23,834 bases of DNA from an uncultured Collinsella sp. (GTDB taxonomy: Bacteria > Actinomycetota > Coriobacteriia > Coriobacteriales > Coriobacteriaceae). The DNA is taken from contig URNM01000012.1 of NCBI GenBank assembly GCA_900549185.1, positions 1-23,834 on the forward strand. Direction: 5' to 3'. Within the stretch, counting starts at the first letter, position 1. Every line of letters begins with the position of its first letter. Under the pieces are notes generated by a model. The model had not been told where the DNA came from. It searched no databases and saw only the letters and a program-made list of their open reading frames with translations. Below, piece after piece: positions 13,402 to 21,886 of this stretch. Both the position numbers and the translations under genes were made by a program.

Positions 13402-15798
13402 ATGCATATGCCGAGCAAAATCGAAAAGAAGCAAGCCGCCGCAAAGCTGCGCAAGCCGCCGCGCGACTTCTCGTACACGCAAAACCGAGAGCTTAGCTGG
13501 CTGCGCTTTGACAACCGCGTGCTTGACGAAGCCTTCGATGAGACCGTTCCGCTGTTCGAGCGTCTAAAGTTCGTGTCGATTTTCGAGTCTAACCTCGACG
13601 AGTTTCTCATGGTGCGCGTGGGCGGCCTGTCCGACCTGGCAGAGCTCAAAAAACAACCTGTCGACAACAAGAGCAATATGACCGCCTCCGAGCAGGTCGA
13701 TGCTGTCATGGCCGAAATGCCCGGGCTCCTTACCCGTTGGGAGTCCATCTTTAAGAGCATCGAGGGCAAGCTCGATACCTTGGGCGTTCACCGCGCCCGC
13801 ATCGATTCGCTTACGCCCGAGGAGCACACCTTTGTAACCCGCTACTTCCAGGCCTACGTGTCGCCGGTCATCTCGCCGCTGGTCATCGATCCTCGCCACC
13901 CCTTCCCCAACCTGCGCAATGGCGCGCTCTATCTGGCCTGTGGTCTGGACGGCGCCACCGACGAGGAGAGCCTGCTGGGCCTTATCGAGATTCCCGCCTC
14001 GATGAACCGCGTGGTCGAGATCCCCTCGCCCACCGGCACCTACTCCTACATCTTGCTCGAGGACGTCATCCTCGCCTGCCTGGACAGCTGCTTTGGCTCC
14101 TATAAGCCGCTGGATCGTGCGCTGATCCGCGTCACCCGCAACGCCGACATCGATCCGGACGGCGAGGGCGTCGAAGAGGAGGAGGACTACCGCCAGCACA
14201 TGAAGCGCATCCTCAAAAAGCGCCTGCGTCTGCAGCCGGTAGTGCTCGCGGTCTCGGGGTCGCTCGAGAAGGCAACGCTCAAGACCATCCGCAAGGCGCT
14301 CGAGCTTTCGCGCCGCTCTGTCTTTACCTGCGATATCCCGCTCGACCTGGGCTACGTCTTTGGCATTGAGGGCAAGATTCCCGAGCACCTGCGCAACGAG
14401 CTGCTCTTTACGCCGTTTAGGCCGCAGCCCAATCCCACTATCGACATGACCCGCTCCATCCGCGAGCAGGTGCTGCAGCACGACAAGCTGCTCTTTTATC
14501 CCTACGAGGCCATGAACCCCTTCCTGGATCTGGTGCACGAGGCCGCCTACGACCCCGAGTGCATCTCGCTGCGCATCACGCTCTACCGCGTGGCCAAGCA
14601 GAGCCGCCTGTGCGAGTCGCTGATCGATGCTGCCGAGAACGGCAAAGAGGTCACGGTGCTCATGGAGCTCCGCGCCCGCTTCGACGAGCAGAACAACATC
14701 GAGTGGGCCGAGCGTCTGGAAGAGGCAGGCTGCACCGTCATCTACGGCTCCGAGGGCTTTAAGTGCCACTCCAAGATCTGCCAGCTCACCTATCGCGAGG
14801 GCATGGCGCTCACCCGCCTCACGCTTTTGGGCACCGGCAACTTTAACGAGAAGACGGCCAAACTCTACAGCGACTTTATGCTCATGACCGCCCACCCCGG
14901 CATCGGCGAGGACGCCAACCTGTTCTTCCGCAACCTGTCGCTGGGCAATCTGCGCGGCGATTACCGCTTCCTGGGTGTGGCGCCCGTCGGACTGAAACCG
15001 CTCATCATGCGCGGGCTTGACCGCGAGATCCAGCGCGCCCTTGCCGGCGAGCCCGCCCGCGTGTTCTTTAAGCTCAACTCGCTGACCGACCGCGAGGTTA
15101 TCGACAAGATCGCCGAGGCGTCGTGTGCCGGCGTGCGCGTGGACATGATCATCCGCGGCATCTCGTGCCTCAAGCCCGGTGTTCCGGGCAAGACCGAGAA
15201 CGTGCATGTCCGCTCCATCGTCGGACGCTTTTTGGAGCACGCCCGTGTTTACGCTTTTGGCGTGGACTCGGACATGATTTACCTGAGCTCGGCAGACATG
15301 ATGACACGTAACACCGAGCACCGCGTGGAGATCGCCTTCCCTGTGCTCGACCCCACCTGCCGCGCCCTGGTACACGAGTACATGGGCATGCAGCTGCGGG
15401 ACAACGTGAAGGCCCGCAGCCTCACGAGCGACGGCACCTGGGTCCCCGTGGAGCGTGCAGAGGGTGAGAAACCCTTCAACTCGCAGGAGGCTCTGCTGGA
15501 GCGCGCCTATCGCAACGCCGAGGCCGCCGCCGAGGCAAAGCCCGCCCCTGCTCCTGAGCCGCAGCCGGCCACACCCGAAGTTCAGAAGGTCCAGGCGACC
15601 GTCATTGAGCCCGAGCCTGCACCTGCACCTCAGCCCGATTCGCAGGTCACCAGGCCCGCACCCGAGACGAGCGCCCGTCGCGATAAGCCCGCCGGCAAGA
15701 CCAAGGCCATCGAGCGCCATCGCCCCGGCCGCGTGCGCATGGGCCTGGGTCTGATCGGCCTGGGTCTTAAGACGCTCATTACCGGCAAGACGAAATAG
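13402..15798 (+). CDS. ppk1: Polyphosphate kinase
   Basis: A 798-aa PPK1 that reversibly polymerises the terminal phosphate of ATP into polyphosphate. The N-terminal domain opens with YTQNRELSWLRFDNRVLDEA (about residues 25-45), followed by the head domain and the two phospholipase-D-like catalytic domains. The autophosphorylated histidine is H456 in GFKCHSKI. TLLGTGNFNEKTAKLYSDF and the late RNTEHRVEIAFPV segment are typical. The last 90 or so residues are an extra Pro/Ala/Glu-rich linker ending in a basic, glycine-rich tail (MGLGLIGLGLKTLITGKTK); E. coli PPK has about 690 residues. ATG at 13402 or 13408 are both possible; neither has a strong ribosome site. The gene ends at a strong terminator and is monocistronic. 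Confidence 0.95.
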   Translation: MHMPSKIEKKQAAAKLRKPPRDFSYTQNRELSWLRFDNRVLDEAFDETVPLFERLKFVSIFESNLDEFLMVRVGGLSDLAELKKQPVDNKSNMTASEQVDAVMAEMPGLLTRWESIFKSIEGKLDTLGVHRARIDSLTPEEHTFVTRYFQAYVSPVISPLVIDPRHPFPNLRNGALYLACGLDGATDEESLLGLIEIPASMNRVVEIPSPTGTYSYILLEDVILACLDSCFGSYKPLDRALIRVTRNADIDPDGEGVEEEEDYRQHMKRILKKRLRLQPVVLAVSGSLEKATLKTIRKALELSRRSVFTCDIPLDLGYVFGIEGKIPEHLRNELLFTPFRPQPNPTIDMTRSIREQVLQHDKLLFYPYEAMNPFLDLVHEAAYDPECISLRITLYRVAKQSRLCESLIDAAENGKEVTVLMELRARFDEQNNIEWAERLEEAGCTVIYGSEGFKCHSKICQLTYREGMALTRLTLLGTGNFNEKTAKLYSDFMLMTAHPGIGEDANLFFRNLSLGNLRGDYRFLGVAPVGLKPLIMRGLDREIQRALAGEPARVFFKLNSLTDREVIDKIAEASCAGVRVDMIIRGISCLKPGVPGKTENVHVRSIVGRFLEHARVYAFGVDSDMIYLSSADMMTRNTEHRVEIAFPVLDPTCRALVHEYMGMQLRDNVKARSLTSDGTWVPVERAEGEKPFNSQEALLERAYRNAEAAAEAKPAPAPEPQPATPEVQKVQATVIEPEPAPAPQPDSQVTRPAPETSARRDKPAGKTKAIERHRPGRVRMGLGLIGLGLKTLITGKTK

Positions 15799-15822
15799 TC
15801 GTTTGTAGAAGCAGTTTGTAGA

Positions 15823-15866
15823 AGCGCCCCGCATTTGAGGAAAGCCTCGGATGCGGGGCGCTTTTC
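15823..15866 (+). terminator. Intrinsic terminator after ppk1
   Basis: AGCGCCCCGCAT (15823-15834) pairs perfectly with ATGCGGGGCGCT (15851-15862), with an inner GAGG/CCTC stem, then TTTT. Just before it GTTTGTAGAAGC occurs twice with a 13-bp period (15801 and 15814), the second copy overlapping the stem. Confidence 0.92.
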
Positions 15867-15911
15867 CCTGCTACCATGGTGCGAACAACAACGCGAATGA
15901 CAGGCAGGAAT

Positions 15912-17225
15912 ATGAAGCTCACTATAGAATCGATGACCTACGGCGCTGACGGGCTGGCGCACGCCGACAACGGCAAGGCCGTCTTTGTGCAGGGCGCCGT
16001 GGCAGGCGACACCGTCGAGGCCGAGATCGCACAGGACGGCAAGTCGTTCATGCGTGCCCGCACCACCGAGATTCTGGAGCCAAGCCCCGATCGCATTCAG
16101 CCTCCCTGCCCCTTCGTGGGCATCTGCGGCGGCTGCTCGTGGGGCAATCTCTCACGCACGGCACAGCTCGCCGCCAAGAAGCAAAACCTGCGCTCCACGC
16201 TCGAGCGTATCGGCAAGTTCAGCCCCGATCAAGTCGATGAACTGGTGCAACCCATCCGCCACACCAAGGATGATTGGGGCTACCGCAATAAAATCGAACT
16301 CGAGCCGACCGTTGTAAACGGCCGCGTGCGTCTTGGCATGCACGGTGTCGATCCTCGCAAGATCGTGACCGTCGATTCGTGCCCGTTGTTCGACAAACGC
16401 TTCCCCAAGGCACTCAAATCGGTCGTCGGCGCGCTCAATTATCTGAGCGGCAGCCACGACCTGGGCCTTGAGCGCGTGGGCATTCGCGCCTCGCGTCGCA
16501 CCAAGGCACTCGAGGTGGCGCTCTGGACGCCTACGGGCTCTTTCCCGCGCTCGCAAGTCTCGCGCGTGTTGGCAGACGCCGCGCACCCCACAAGTGTCGT
16601 ACGCGTGATGAGTAAGGGCGAAAAGAAGGCCCGCCGTGTTTCCAAGGTCGAAATGCTCGCCGGAGAGGGCTCATGGACCGAGAATATCGCCGAGGGTCAG
16701 ATGCGCTTGTCTGCCCCGTCTTTTTTCCAGGTCAACACCAAGGGTGCCGAGATTTTGATCGAGCTTGTCATGGAAGCGCTCGATCCGCAGGAAGACGAGC
16801 TTGCCGTGGACCTGTACTGCGGTGCCGGCACCTTTACCCTGCCGCTCGCCCGCCGCTGCGACTTTGTCGCCGCCGTCGAGGCCTACGGCCCCGCCGTGCG
16901 CGACCTGCGCCGTAACCTGGAGATCAACAAGCTCGATAACGTCGACGTCATTGGCGGAGACGCGGTGCGCGAGTTCCCCGACCAGGATGCCGACGTCTTG
17001 GTGGTCGACCCGCCGCGCGCAGGCCTCGCCCCCGAAGCGATCGACCTTATCGCCAACACGAGTGCCCGCGATGTCGCCTACGTGAGCTGCGACCCGGCCA
17101 CCCTGGCGCGCGATCTCAAACGCTTTGTCGAAGAAGGCACCTTCTCCCCCGTAAAGATCACGCCAGTCGACCTGTTCCCACAAACCTTCCACTGCGAAAC
17201 GGTCGTCCACCTCAAGCGCAACTAG
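15912..17225 (+). CDS. rlmD: 23S rRNA (uracil-C5)-methyltransferase, RlmD/RumA type
   Basis: A 437-aa class I SAM-dependent RNA methyltransferase of the RlmD/RlmCD family, which makes m5U in 23S rRNA (U1939 in E. coli). A TRAM RNA-binding domain is at about residues 1-58. The iron-sulphur cysteines C66, C72 and C75 (CPFVGICGGC) are present, with a fourth likely in VDSCPLFD. The SAM site is VDLYCGAGTFTLPLA, followed by VDPPRAGL, and the catalytic cysteine is C393 in YVSCDPATLARD. The frame is open to 15876, but ATG at 15912 gives the TRAM start and has an AGGAA just upstream. Gram-positive relatives can modify two sites; which one applies here cannot be told from sequence. Confidence 0.9.
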   Translation: MKLTIESMTYGADGLAHADNGKAVFVQGAVAGDTVEAEIAQDGKSFMRARTTEILEPSPDRIQPPCPFVGICGGCSWGNLSRTAQLAAKKQNLRSTLERIGKFSPDQVDELVQPIRHTKDDWGYRNKIELEPTVVNGRVRLGMHGVDPRKIVTVDSCPLFDKRFPKALKSVVGALNYLSGSHDLGLERVGIRASRRTKALEVALWTPTGSFPRSQVSRVLADAAHPTSVVRVMSKGEKKARRVSKVEMLAGEGSWTENIAEGQMRLSAPSFFQVNTKGAEILIELVMEALDPQEDELAVDLYCGAGTFTLPLARRCDFVAAVEAYGPAVRDLRRNLEINKLDNVDVIGGDAVREFPDQDADVLVVDPPRAGLAPEAIDLIANTSARDVAYVSCDPATLARDLKRFVEEGTFSPVKITPVDLFPQTFHCETVVHLKRN

Positions 17226-17260
17226 ACTGTTTGCCCAAGACCACGCCCGATGATTTTTCT

Positions 17261-17312
17261 GAGACGGGGATAAAAATAAATTTGCTCCGAATGATTATTT
17301 AATCCCCGTCCC
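17261..17312. repeat. Large inverted repeat after rlmD
   Basis: GACGGGGAT (17263-17271) pairs with ATCCCCGTC (17302-17310), and AT-rich flanks continue the pairing inward (AAATAA with TTATTT). The loop is about 15 nt. There is no T-run on the plus strand. It may slow or end rlmD transcription or be a dispersed palindromic repeat. Confidence 0.55.
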
Positions 17313-17323
17313 GAAATTGAACC

Positions 17324-17363
17324 GCCCCCTCATTTCTTGAACATTAGAAATGGGGGCTTCTTT
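17324..17363 (+). terminator. Terminator-like hairpin in the IS left end
   Basis: GCCCCC-T-CATTTCT (17324-17337) pairs with AGAAATG-GGGGC (17346-17357), one bulge, followed by TTCTTT. It lies about 100 bases past the rlmD stop and is the best plus-strand terminator for it. Confidence 0.7.
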
Positions 17364-17696
17364 ATGGACGGGAGAGTCAGGCACGACGCCACGCTGAGGA
17401 CTCTTGCAGCAGAGCTTTGCGACAGGGGGTACGGGCGCGCCGAAGGCCGGCGGGAGGCCGAAGCGTGCCCGGACCCGGCCGGGGCCGGCGGCGTGCGAGG
17501 GCAAGCTCATGCGACGGAGCTGCTGCCGGGGCGCCTGAAGGACGAATTCTACAGGAACCGGACGTGGCGGAGCTTCGAGGAGTTCAAGCGGGACCTCGAA
17601 GCCTATACCGTTCACTGGAACAAGAGGAGGAGGCGGGCTAAGCAAAAGGGGCTGACCCCGGAGGAGTTCCGGAATCAGTCCCCATGTGCGGCATAG
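17364..17696 (+). pseudogene. IS3-family transposase remnant, orfA start joined to orfB end
   Basis: An open frame of about 110 codons. Its start (MDGRVRHDATLRTLAAELCDRGYGR) resembles the helix-turn-helix start of IS3 OrfA. Its end (GRLKDEFYRNRTWRSFEEFK, then HWNKRRRRAKQKGLTPEEF) is the C-terminus of the OrfB DDE integrase. The DDE core is missing, so it is inactive. The fused middle (about residues 26-50) matches neither part and is probably frameshifted debris. Confidence 0.75.
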
Positions 17697-17782
17697 GCCG
17701 CTAATTGACCCGTCCAAGTATCGGGGCGCAGTTCATTTCAGCGCCGCCCGAGAAAGCTAAACGCCTTCTGGCAGGTTGTCCC

Positions 17783-17817
17783 GGGCCGAGGGCGGCCACC
17801 TTGATCGCCCTCGGCCC
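17783..17817 (-). terminator. Hairpin after the PTS gene, probable terminator
   Basis: GGGCCGAGGGCG (17783-17794) pairs perfectly with CGCCCTCGGCCC (17806-17817). It lies about 55 bases past the PTS stop on the minus strand. There is no T-run, so it may act by mRNA protection or with Rho. Confidence 0.5.
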
Positions 17818-17872
17818 TCACCCACCTCAACTGCTCCTCAATTACATGGAGCTGGTCGAGAAGAGGCGCAAG

Positions 17873-19321
17873 CTAGCGGGCGCCTTCCTCTTCGTCGTTG
17901 GGCCGGTAGGTGATGAACTCGATAACAAAGGCCAGGACGGCAGAGACGAGCGAGGCGATGATCGCGAAGATCATGTGAGAGATCCCGGCGCCACCAGGGG
18001 TCCCGTCGATGAAGTTGAGCAGGTTGAAGACGCCGAGGCCGCCCGAGATGTACATGAGGGCGCCCGTCATTCCCACGATGGCGCCGCCAACGGCGGAACT
18101 CAGGCATGCCACGACGAATGCGCGCTTGTTGGGCAGGGCGATGCCGTAGATGCCCGGCTCGGTGACGCCGAAGAAGAAGGCGGAGATCATCGCGGGAAGG
18201 GCGATGCCGCGGAAGCGCTCGTCCTTGTTTCTGAGGTACATGGCAAAGATGACCGCTCCGAGCGCGAACCCGTGGCCGATGGTGGCGGCGAGCACGCTGT
18301 CGTGGCCGAGGGTGTTTAGGTTCATGATGGAGATGGGGATGAGGCTCCAGTGGAAGCCAAAGATGACGAGGCACATCCACAGTCCGCCGACCAGGGCGCT
18401 GCCCAGGACGGAACCAACCACGGGAAGCTGGAAGATGAACGAGAACGCCGCGCTCAGCAGGTTGGTGATGAGGGTTGCCACCGGGCCGATGACGAGGTAG
18501 CCCAAGACGATGGAGACCGTCATCGTGGCGAGCGGTACGAGGAACATCTTGAGCGCAGTCGGCATCCAGCTCTTGAGCCAGCGCTCAAGGATAGAGCCGA
18601 ACCACACCATGAGAAGGACGGGGATCACCGAGCTCACGTAGCCGGACACGGGCATGATGATGGGGACCCCGAGGGCGGTGGCGTACCACGAGAACGTGCC
18701 GGCCACGCCGAGGTCGATGCTGCCGAGCGCCTCGCCCGAGGTCAGGGCGACCATCGTCGGGTAGAGGAGCGCCACGCCGATTGCCACGCCAGTGAACTCG
18801 TTCATGCGGAACTTGCGCGCGGCACTGAACGCCAGGGCGACGGGAAGGAAGTAGAAGAAGCCGTCAGCCACGGTGTAGAGCAGCGTGTAGAGGCCGTCGT
18901 TTGCAAAGGCAGGGACGAAGTAGGTGATGAGGGCAAGCAGTCCCTTCATGATGCCTGCGGCGGCAAGCGGTCCCAGGATGGGCTGGAAGATGCCAGAGAT
19001 GAGGTCGATGATGACGGAGGCAACGGTCTTATCGCCCTGGGGCTCGTCGTCGGCGCTTGCGCCGCCCGAGAAGTTGCCGGCCTCCATGACCGCGTCGTAG
19101 ACGTCTTCGACGATGTTACCCACGACCACCTGGTACTGGCCGTTGGCCTGGATGACCTGGATGACGCCCTTGAGGGTCTCAATCTTGGCCGTGTTGGCGC
19201 GGGACTCGTCCTTGAGCTTGAAGCGCACGCGCGTGATGCAGTGCGCGACGCTGGCGACGTTCTCGGCGCCGCCTACGTTCTCGAGTATGGATCTGGCCAG
19301 GTCGTCGTATTTTTCTGCCAT
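17873..19321 (-). CDS. PTS beta-glucoside-family EIIBC permease
   Basis: A 482-aa membrane protein that imports and phosphorylates a beta-glucoside. The EIIB domain (about 1-90) has the phosphorylated cysteine C28 in AHCITRVRF. The EIIC domain (about 105-470) has around ten membrane segments and the GVTEPGIYG motif. There is no EIIA domain, which in BglF-type proteins would add about 150 residues, so phosphate must come from an EIIA encoded elsewhere. ATG has AAGGAG 7 bases upstream. It lies 31 bases after the GH1 gene in the same direction, so the imported 6-phospho-sugar would be cut by that enzyme. The exact substrate (cellobiose, arbutin, salicin and others) cannot be read from sequence. 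Confidence 0.92.
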   Translation of the reverse strand: MAEKYDDLARSILENVGGAENVASVAHCITRVRFKLKDESRANTAKIETLKGVIQVIQANGQYQVVVGNIVEDVYDAVMEAGNFSGGASADDEPQGDKTVASVIIDLISGIFQPILGPLAAAGIMKGLLALITYFVPAFANDGLYTLLYTVADGFFYFLPVALAFSAARKFRMNEFTGVAIGVALLYPTMVALTSGEALGSIDLGVAGTFSWYATALGVPIIMPVSGYVSSVIPVLLMVWFGSILERWLKSWMPTALKMFLVPLATMTVSIVLGYLVIGPVATLITNLLSAAFSFIFQLPVVGSVLGSALVGGLWMCLVIFGFHWSLIPISIMNLNTLGHDSVLAATIGHGFALGAVIFAMYLRNKDERFRGIALPAMISAFFFGVTEPGIYGIALPNKRAFVVACLSSAVGGAIVGMTGALMYISGGLGVFNLLNFIDGTPGGAGISHMIFAIIASLVSAVLAFVIEFITYRPNDEEEGAR

Positions 19322-19352
19322 TATTATCTCCTTAGTGATATTGCCCGGGCGG

Positions 19353-20783
19353 CTAGCCCAGGTCGCCTCCGTTGGTGGCGATGGCCTGTTGATACCAGTA
19401 GAAGCTCTTCTTGCGCCTGCGCTCGAGCGTGCCGTTGCCCAGGTTGTCGCGGTCCACGTAGATGAAGCCGTAGCGCTTCTCCATCTCGCCGGAGCCCGCG
19501 CTCACGAGGTCGATCGGCCCCCAGGTGGTGTAGCCGAGCATCTCGACGCCGTCCTGCTCGATGGCGTCGCGCATGGCCTCGATGTGCTCGCGCAGGTAGG
19601 CGATGCGGTAGTCGTCCTCGATCGTGCCGTCGGGAAGCACCTCGTCATAGGCGCCGAGGCCGTTCTCCACCACAAAGAGCGGCTTCTGGTAGCGGTCCCA
19701 GAGGTCGTTGATCGTGATGCGGAATCCCAGCGGGTCGATGACCCAGCCCCAGTCGCTCGTGCGCACGTAGGGGTTCTCCACGCCGGCGAAGGCGTTGCCC
19801 TCGGCGACGCCGCCCACGGAGTCGGGGTCGCCCGCGGTACAGCGCGAGGAGTAGTAGCTAAACGAGATGAAGTCGACGGTGTTCTCCGCAAGAATGCGCT
19901 CGTCCTCGGCGGTCATGCCCACGTCGATGCCCTCGCGCTCGAGCATCTTGAGCGCGTAGCCGGGGTAGCGACCGCGCGCCTGCACGTCCACGAAGAAGAG
20001 GTCCTCCTGGTTCTTGACCTGCGCCGCGCGAACGTCCTCGGGACGACAGGAGTAGGGGTAGTAGCTTCCCGCGGCGAGCATGCAGCCCACCCTGTTCTCC
20101 GGATCGACCTCGTGGGCGATCTTCGTGGCCCAGGCGCTCGCCACGAGCTCGTTGTGCGCGGCGCGGTACTCGGCCTCGCGGGCATTCTCCCCGGGCTCGA
20201 GGACGATGCCGGCACCCATGAAGGGACGGTGCAAGATCATGTTCATCTCGTTGAACGTGATCCACCAGCGCACGAGGCCGCGGTAGCGGTTGAAGAGCAC
20301 CGTCACAAGCCGCTTGTAGAGCTCGATAAGGGTGCGGTTTCGCCAGGCGCCGTACTTCTTGACGAGGTGGATGGGGCAGTCGAAGTGCGTGATGGTCACG
20401 AGGGGCTCGATCCCGTGCTCGCGGCAGCAGCGGAACACGTCCTCGTAGAAGGCGAGCCCGGCCTCGTTGGGCTCCTCCTCGTCGCCATTGGGAAAGATGC
20501 GGCTCCAGGCGATGGAGAGGCGAAAGACCTTAAAGCCCATCTCCGCGAAGAGGGCTATGTCCTCGCGGTAGTGGTGGTAGAAGTCGATGCCCGTCTGGGC
20601 CGGGTAGTAGTACCCGGGCTCAAAGTCGAGCATGCGCCTCAGGCCGCGGCTTACGTCGTTGCGCTCCGGCCCGTGTGGGATGACGTCGACGTTGGCAAGG
20701 CCGCGGCCGCCCTCGTCATAACCTCCCTCGCATTGGTTGGCGGCGGTGGCTCCTCCCCAAAGGAACCCTTTTGGAAATGGCAT
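19353..20783 (-). CDS. GH1 6-phospho-beta-glucosidase
   Basis: A 476-aa glycoside hydrolase family 1 enzyme. The N-terminal signature FPKGFLWGGATAANQCEGGY is at 3-22. The acid/base E179 is in TFNEMN and the nucleophile E373 in VVENGLG. The segment SGEMEKRYGFIYVD near residue 430 carries the Ser, Lys and Tyr that bind the 6-phosphate in this subgroup, marking it as a 6-phospho- rather than a plain beta-glucosidase. ATG has AAGGAGG 6 bases upstream. The frame is open far upstream (to 21707), but that part is an out-of-frame reading of the permease gene and must be left out. It is followed by the PTS gene after 31 bases; together they take up and cleave beta-glucosides. Confidence 0.95.
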   Translation of the reverse strand: MPFPKGFLWGGATAANQCEGGYDEGGRGLANVDVIPHGPERNDVSRGLRRMLDFEPGYYYPAQTGIDFYHHYREDIALFAEMGFKVFRLSIAWSRIFPNGDEEEPNEAGLAFYEDVFRCCREHGIEPLVTITHFDCPIHLVKKYGAWRNRTLIELYKRLVTVLFNRYRGLVRWWITFNEMNMILHRPFMGAGIVLEPGENAREAEYRAAHNELVASAWATKIAHEVDPENRVGCMLAAGSYYPYSCRPEDVRAAQVKNQEDLFFVDVQARGRYPGYALKMLEREGIDVGMTAEDERILAENTVDFISFSYYSSRCTAGDPDSVGGVAEGNAFAGVENPYVRTSDWGWVIDPLGFRITINDLWDRYQKPLFVVENGLGAYDEVLPDGTIEDDYRIAYLREHIEAMRDAIEQDGVEMLGYTTWGPIDLVSAGSGEMEKRYGFIYVDRDNLGNGTLERRRKKSFYWYQQAIATNGGDLG

Positions 20784-20905
20784 GGTGCCTCCTTCTCTCT
20801 GGCGCCCCCATCTCTGCGGGGGACGCTTTATAACGTCCTTGCGGCCTCGCGCGCCGGGCCCGTGGCCCTTTCCCTGATGCGCGCGGGCCGCCTGTGAAGG
20901 GGTGA

Positions 20906-21886
20906 CTAGCTGACGGCTTGTCCTGCGGCGGCGCGACGTGCCTCCCGGCCTCCAAGCAGGGAGGGGACTTGTGCCAGGCACACGCCGGCGAGGATGATGG
21001 CGACGCCCAGCCACTCGACGACGTCGAGCGGCTCGCCGAGGACGATCATGGCGATGAACAGGCCGGCGGGGAGTTCCGCGGCGGCCATGACAGTGGAGAG
21101 GCCCGCGGGCAGGTGCGGAGAGCCCATGCCGAAGAGCAGGACCGGGCAGAGCATGCCAAAGAAGCCGGCGATGACGGCAAAGGGCAGGATGCCCTGGGCG
21201 AGGACGCCCGAGACGACGTAGTCCGGGCACACCGTGAGCGACATGACCACGGAACCCGCGCATACGATGACGCCACGCTGCTCGGACGAGCAGGGGGCCT
21301 CGACCTTGCCGGAGAGGGTGACAAAGAGGGAGCAGGACACGGCCGCCCCCAGCGCGCAGAGCAGGGCCACGGGATCGTACCCGGTGATGCCGGTCTTGTA
21401 GACGCCGCTGGCGAACACCGTTCCGAAGACGATGACCAGGGCGGAGACCACTTGGAGGAGCCTCGGCGGCCGGCGCGTCATGACGGTCTGCCACACGAGC
21501 CCCAGCCACGTGAACTGGAAGAGGAGCGTGAGCGCCACCGGGGCGGGCAGCACGCTCATGGCGTAGCAGTAGAGGATTGAGGTGAGGCAGGTGAGGGCTC
21601 CCAGGCCCATGAGCTTGAGGGCGAGCTTCCAGCCCACGCGCTGCCAGCGGTGCCCGAGTGCGTGCCCTGCGAGCGTGGCGAGGGCGAAGAAGAGGCAGCC
21701 GAACCACGCCTGGCTCGCCACCACCTGTGCCGAGGTGAAGCTTGCGGCGTAGGCGAGCTTGTAGGTCGTGGCCATCGCGCCGTAGCAGGCGCCGCCCGCA
21801 AAGACCTGGAGCGCCGCCTTGGCCTGTCCCGCGCCCGTGGCTCCTGCCCCGGCGGCCTGTTGCTTGATTGTGTTTGTTCCTGCCAT
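20906..21886 (-). CDS. EamA/DMT-superfamily permease
   Basis: A 326-aa membrane protein with about ten hydrophobic segments, as in the drug/metabolite transporter superfamily: two EamA-like halves. The second half ends in the typical AAAELPAGLFIAMIVLGEPLDVVEWLGVAIILAG. The N-terminus has an Ala/Gly-rich stretch before the first segment. The frame is open to 22090, but ATG at 21886 has AAGGGAG about 5 bases upstream. It precedes the GH1 gene by 122 bases in the same direction with no terminator seen, so it is probably the first gene of the beta-glucoside unit. Its substrate is unknown; export of a sugar or aglycone product is one possibility. Confidence 0.88.
   Translation of the reverse strand: MAGTNTIKQQAAGAGATGAGQAKAALQVFAGGACYGAMATTYKLAYAASFTSAQVVASQAWFGCLFFALATLAGHALGHRWQRVGWKLALKLMGLGALTCLTSILYCYAMSVLPAPVALTLLFQFTWLGLVWQTVMTRRPPRLLQVVSALVIVFGTVFASGVYKTGITGYDPVALLCALGAAVSCSLFVTLSGKVEAPCSSEQRGVIVCAGSVVMSLTVCPDYVVSGVLAQGILPFAVIAGFFGMLCPVLLFGMGSPHLPAGLSTVMAAAELPAGLFIAMIVLGEPLDVVEWLGVAIILAGVCLAQVPSLLGGREARRAAAGQAVS

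Larger units (their letters stand above)
17318..17735 (+). mobile_element. Decayed IS3-family element, internally deleted
   Basis: The right end (TGACCCGTCCAAG to GCAGTTCA at 17735) has the look of an IS3/IS150-type terminal repeat. The left end from TGAACCGCCCC (17318) is a diverged inverse of it. At 418 bp it is far shorter than an intact IS3 element (about 1.2-1.5 kb). No matching target duplication is visible (AAT versus TTT). A hairpin at 17324-17357 (GCCCCC...GGGGGC then TTCTTT) inside the left end could end rlmD transcription. Confidence 0.65.

Noticed and set aside
13564..15834. 756-codon minus-strand frame
   Set aside because: It is antisense to ppk1, which has full catalytic motifs; composition is that of a shadow frame.
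17607..17615. ACCGTTCAC, matching the arc-locus repeat
   Set aside because: It lies in the transposase C-terminus where it encodes conserved residues (TVH), lacks a partner at 21 bp and has no promoter nearby.
19113..20897. 594-codon plus-strand frame
   Set aside because: It is antisense to the GH1 and PTS genes; no ribosome site or family resemblance.
20784..21707. N-terminal extension of the GH1 gene to 784 residues
   Set aside because: The extra 308 codons are an Arg/His-rich out-of-frame reading of the permease gene; ATG at 20783 has AAGGAGG and gives the GH1 start.
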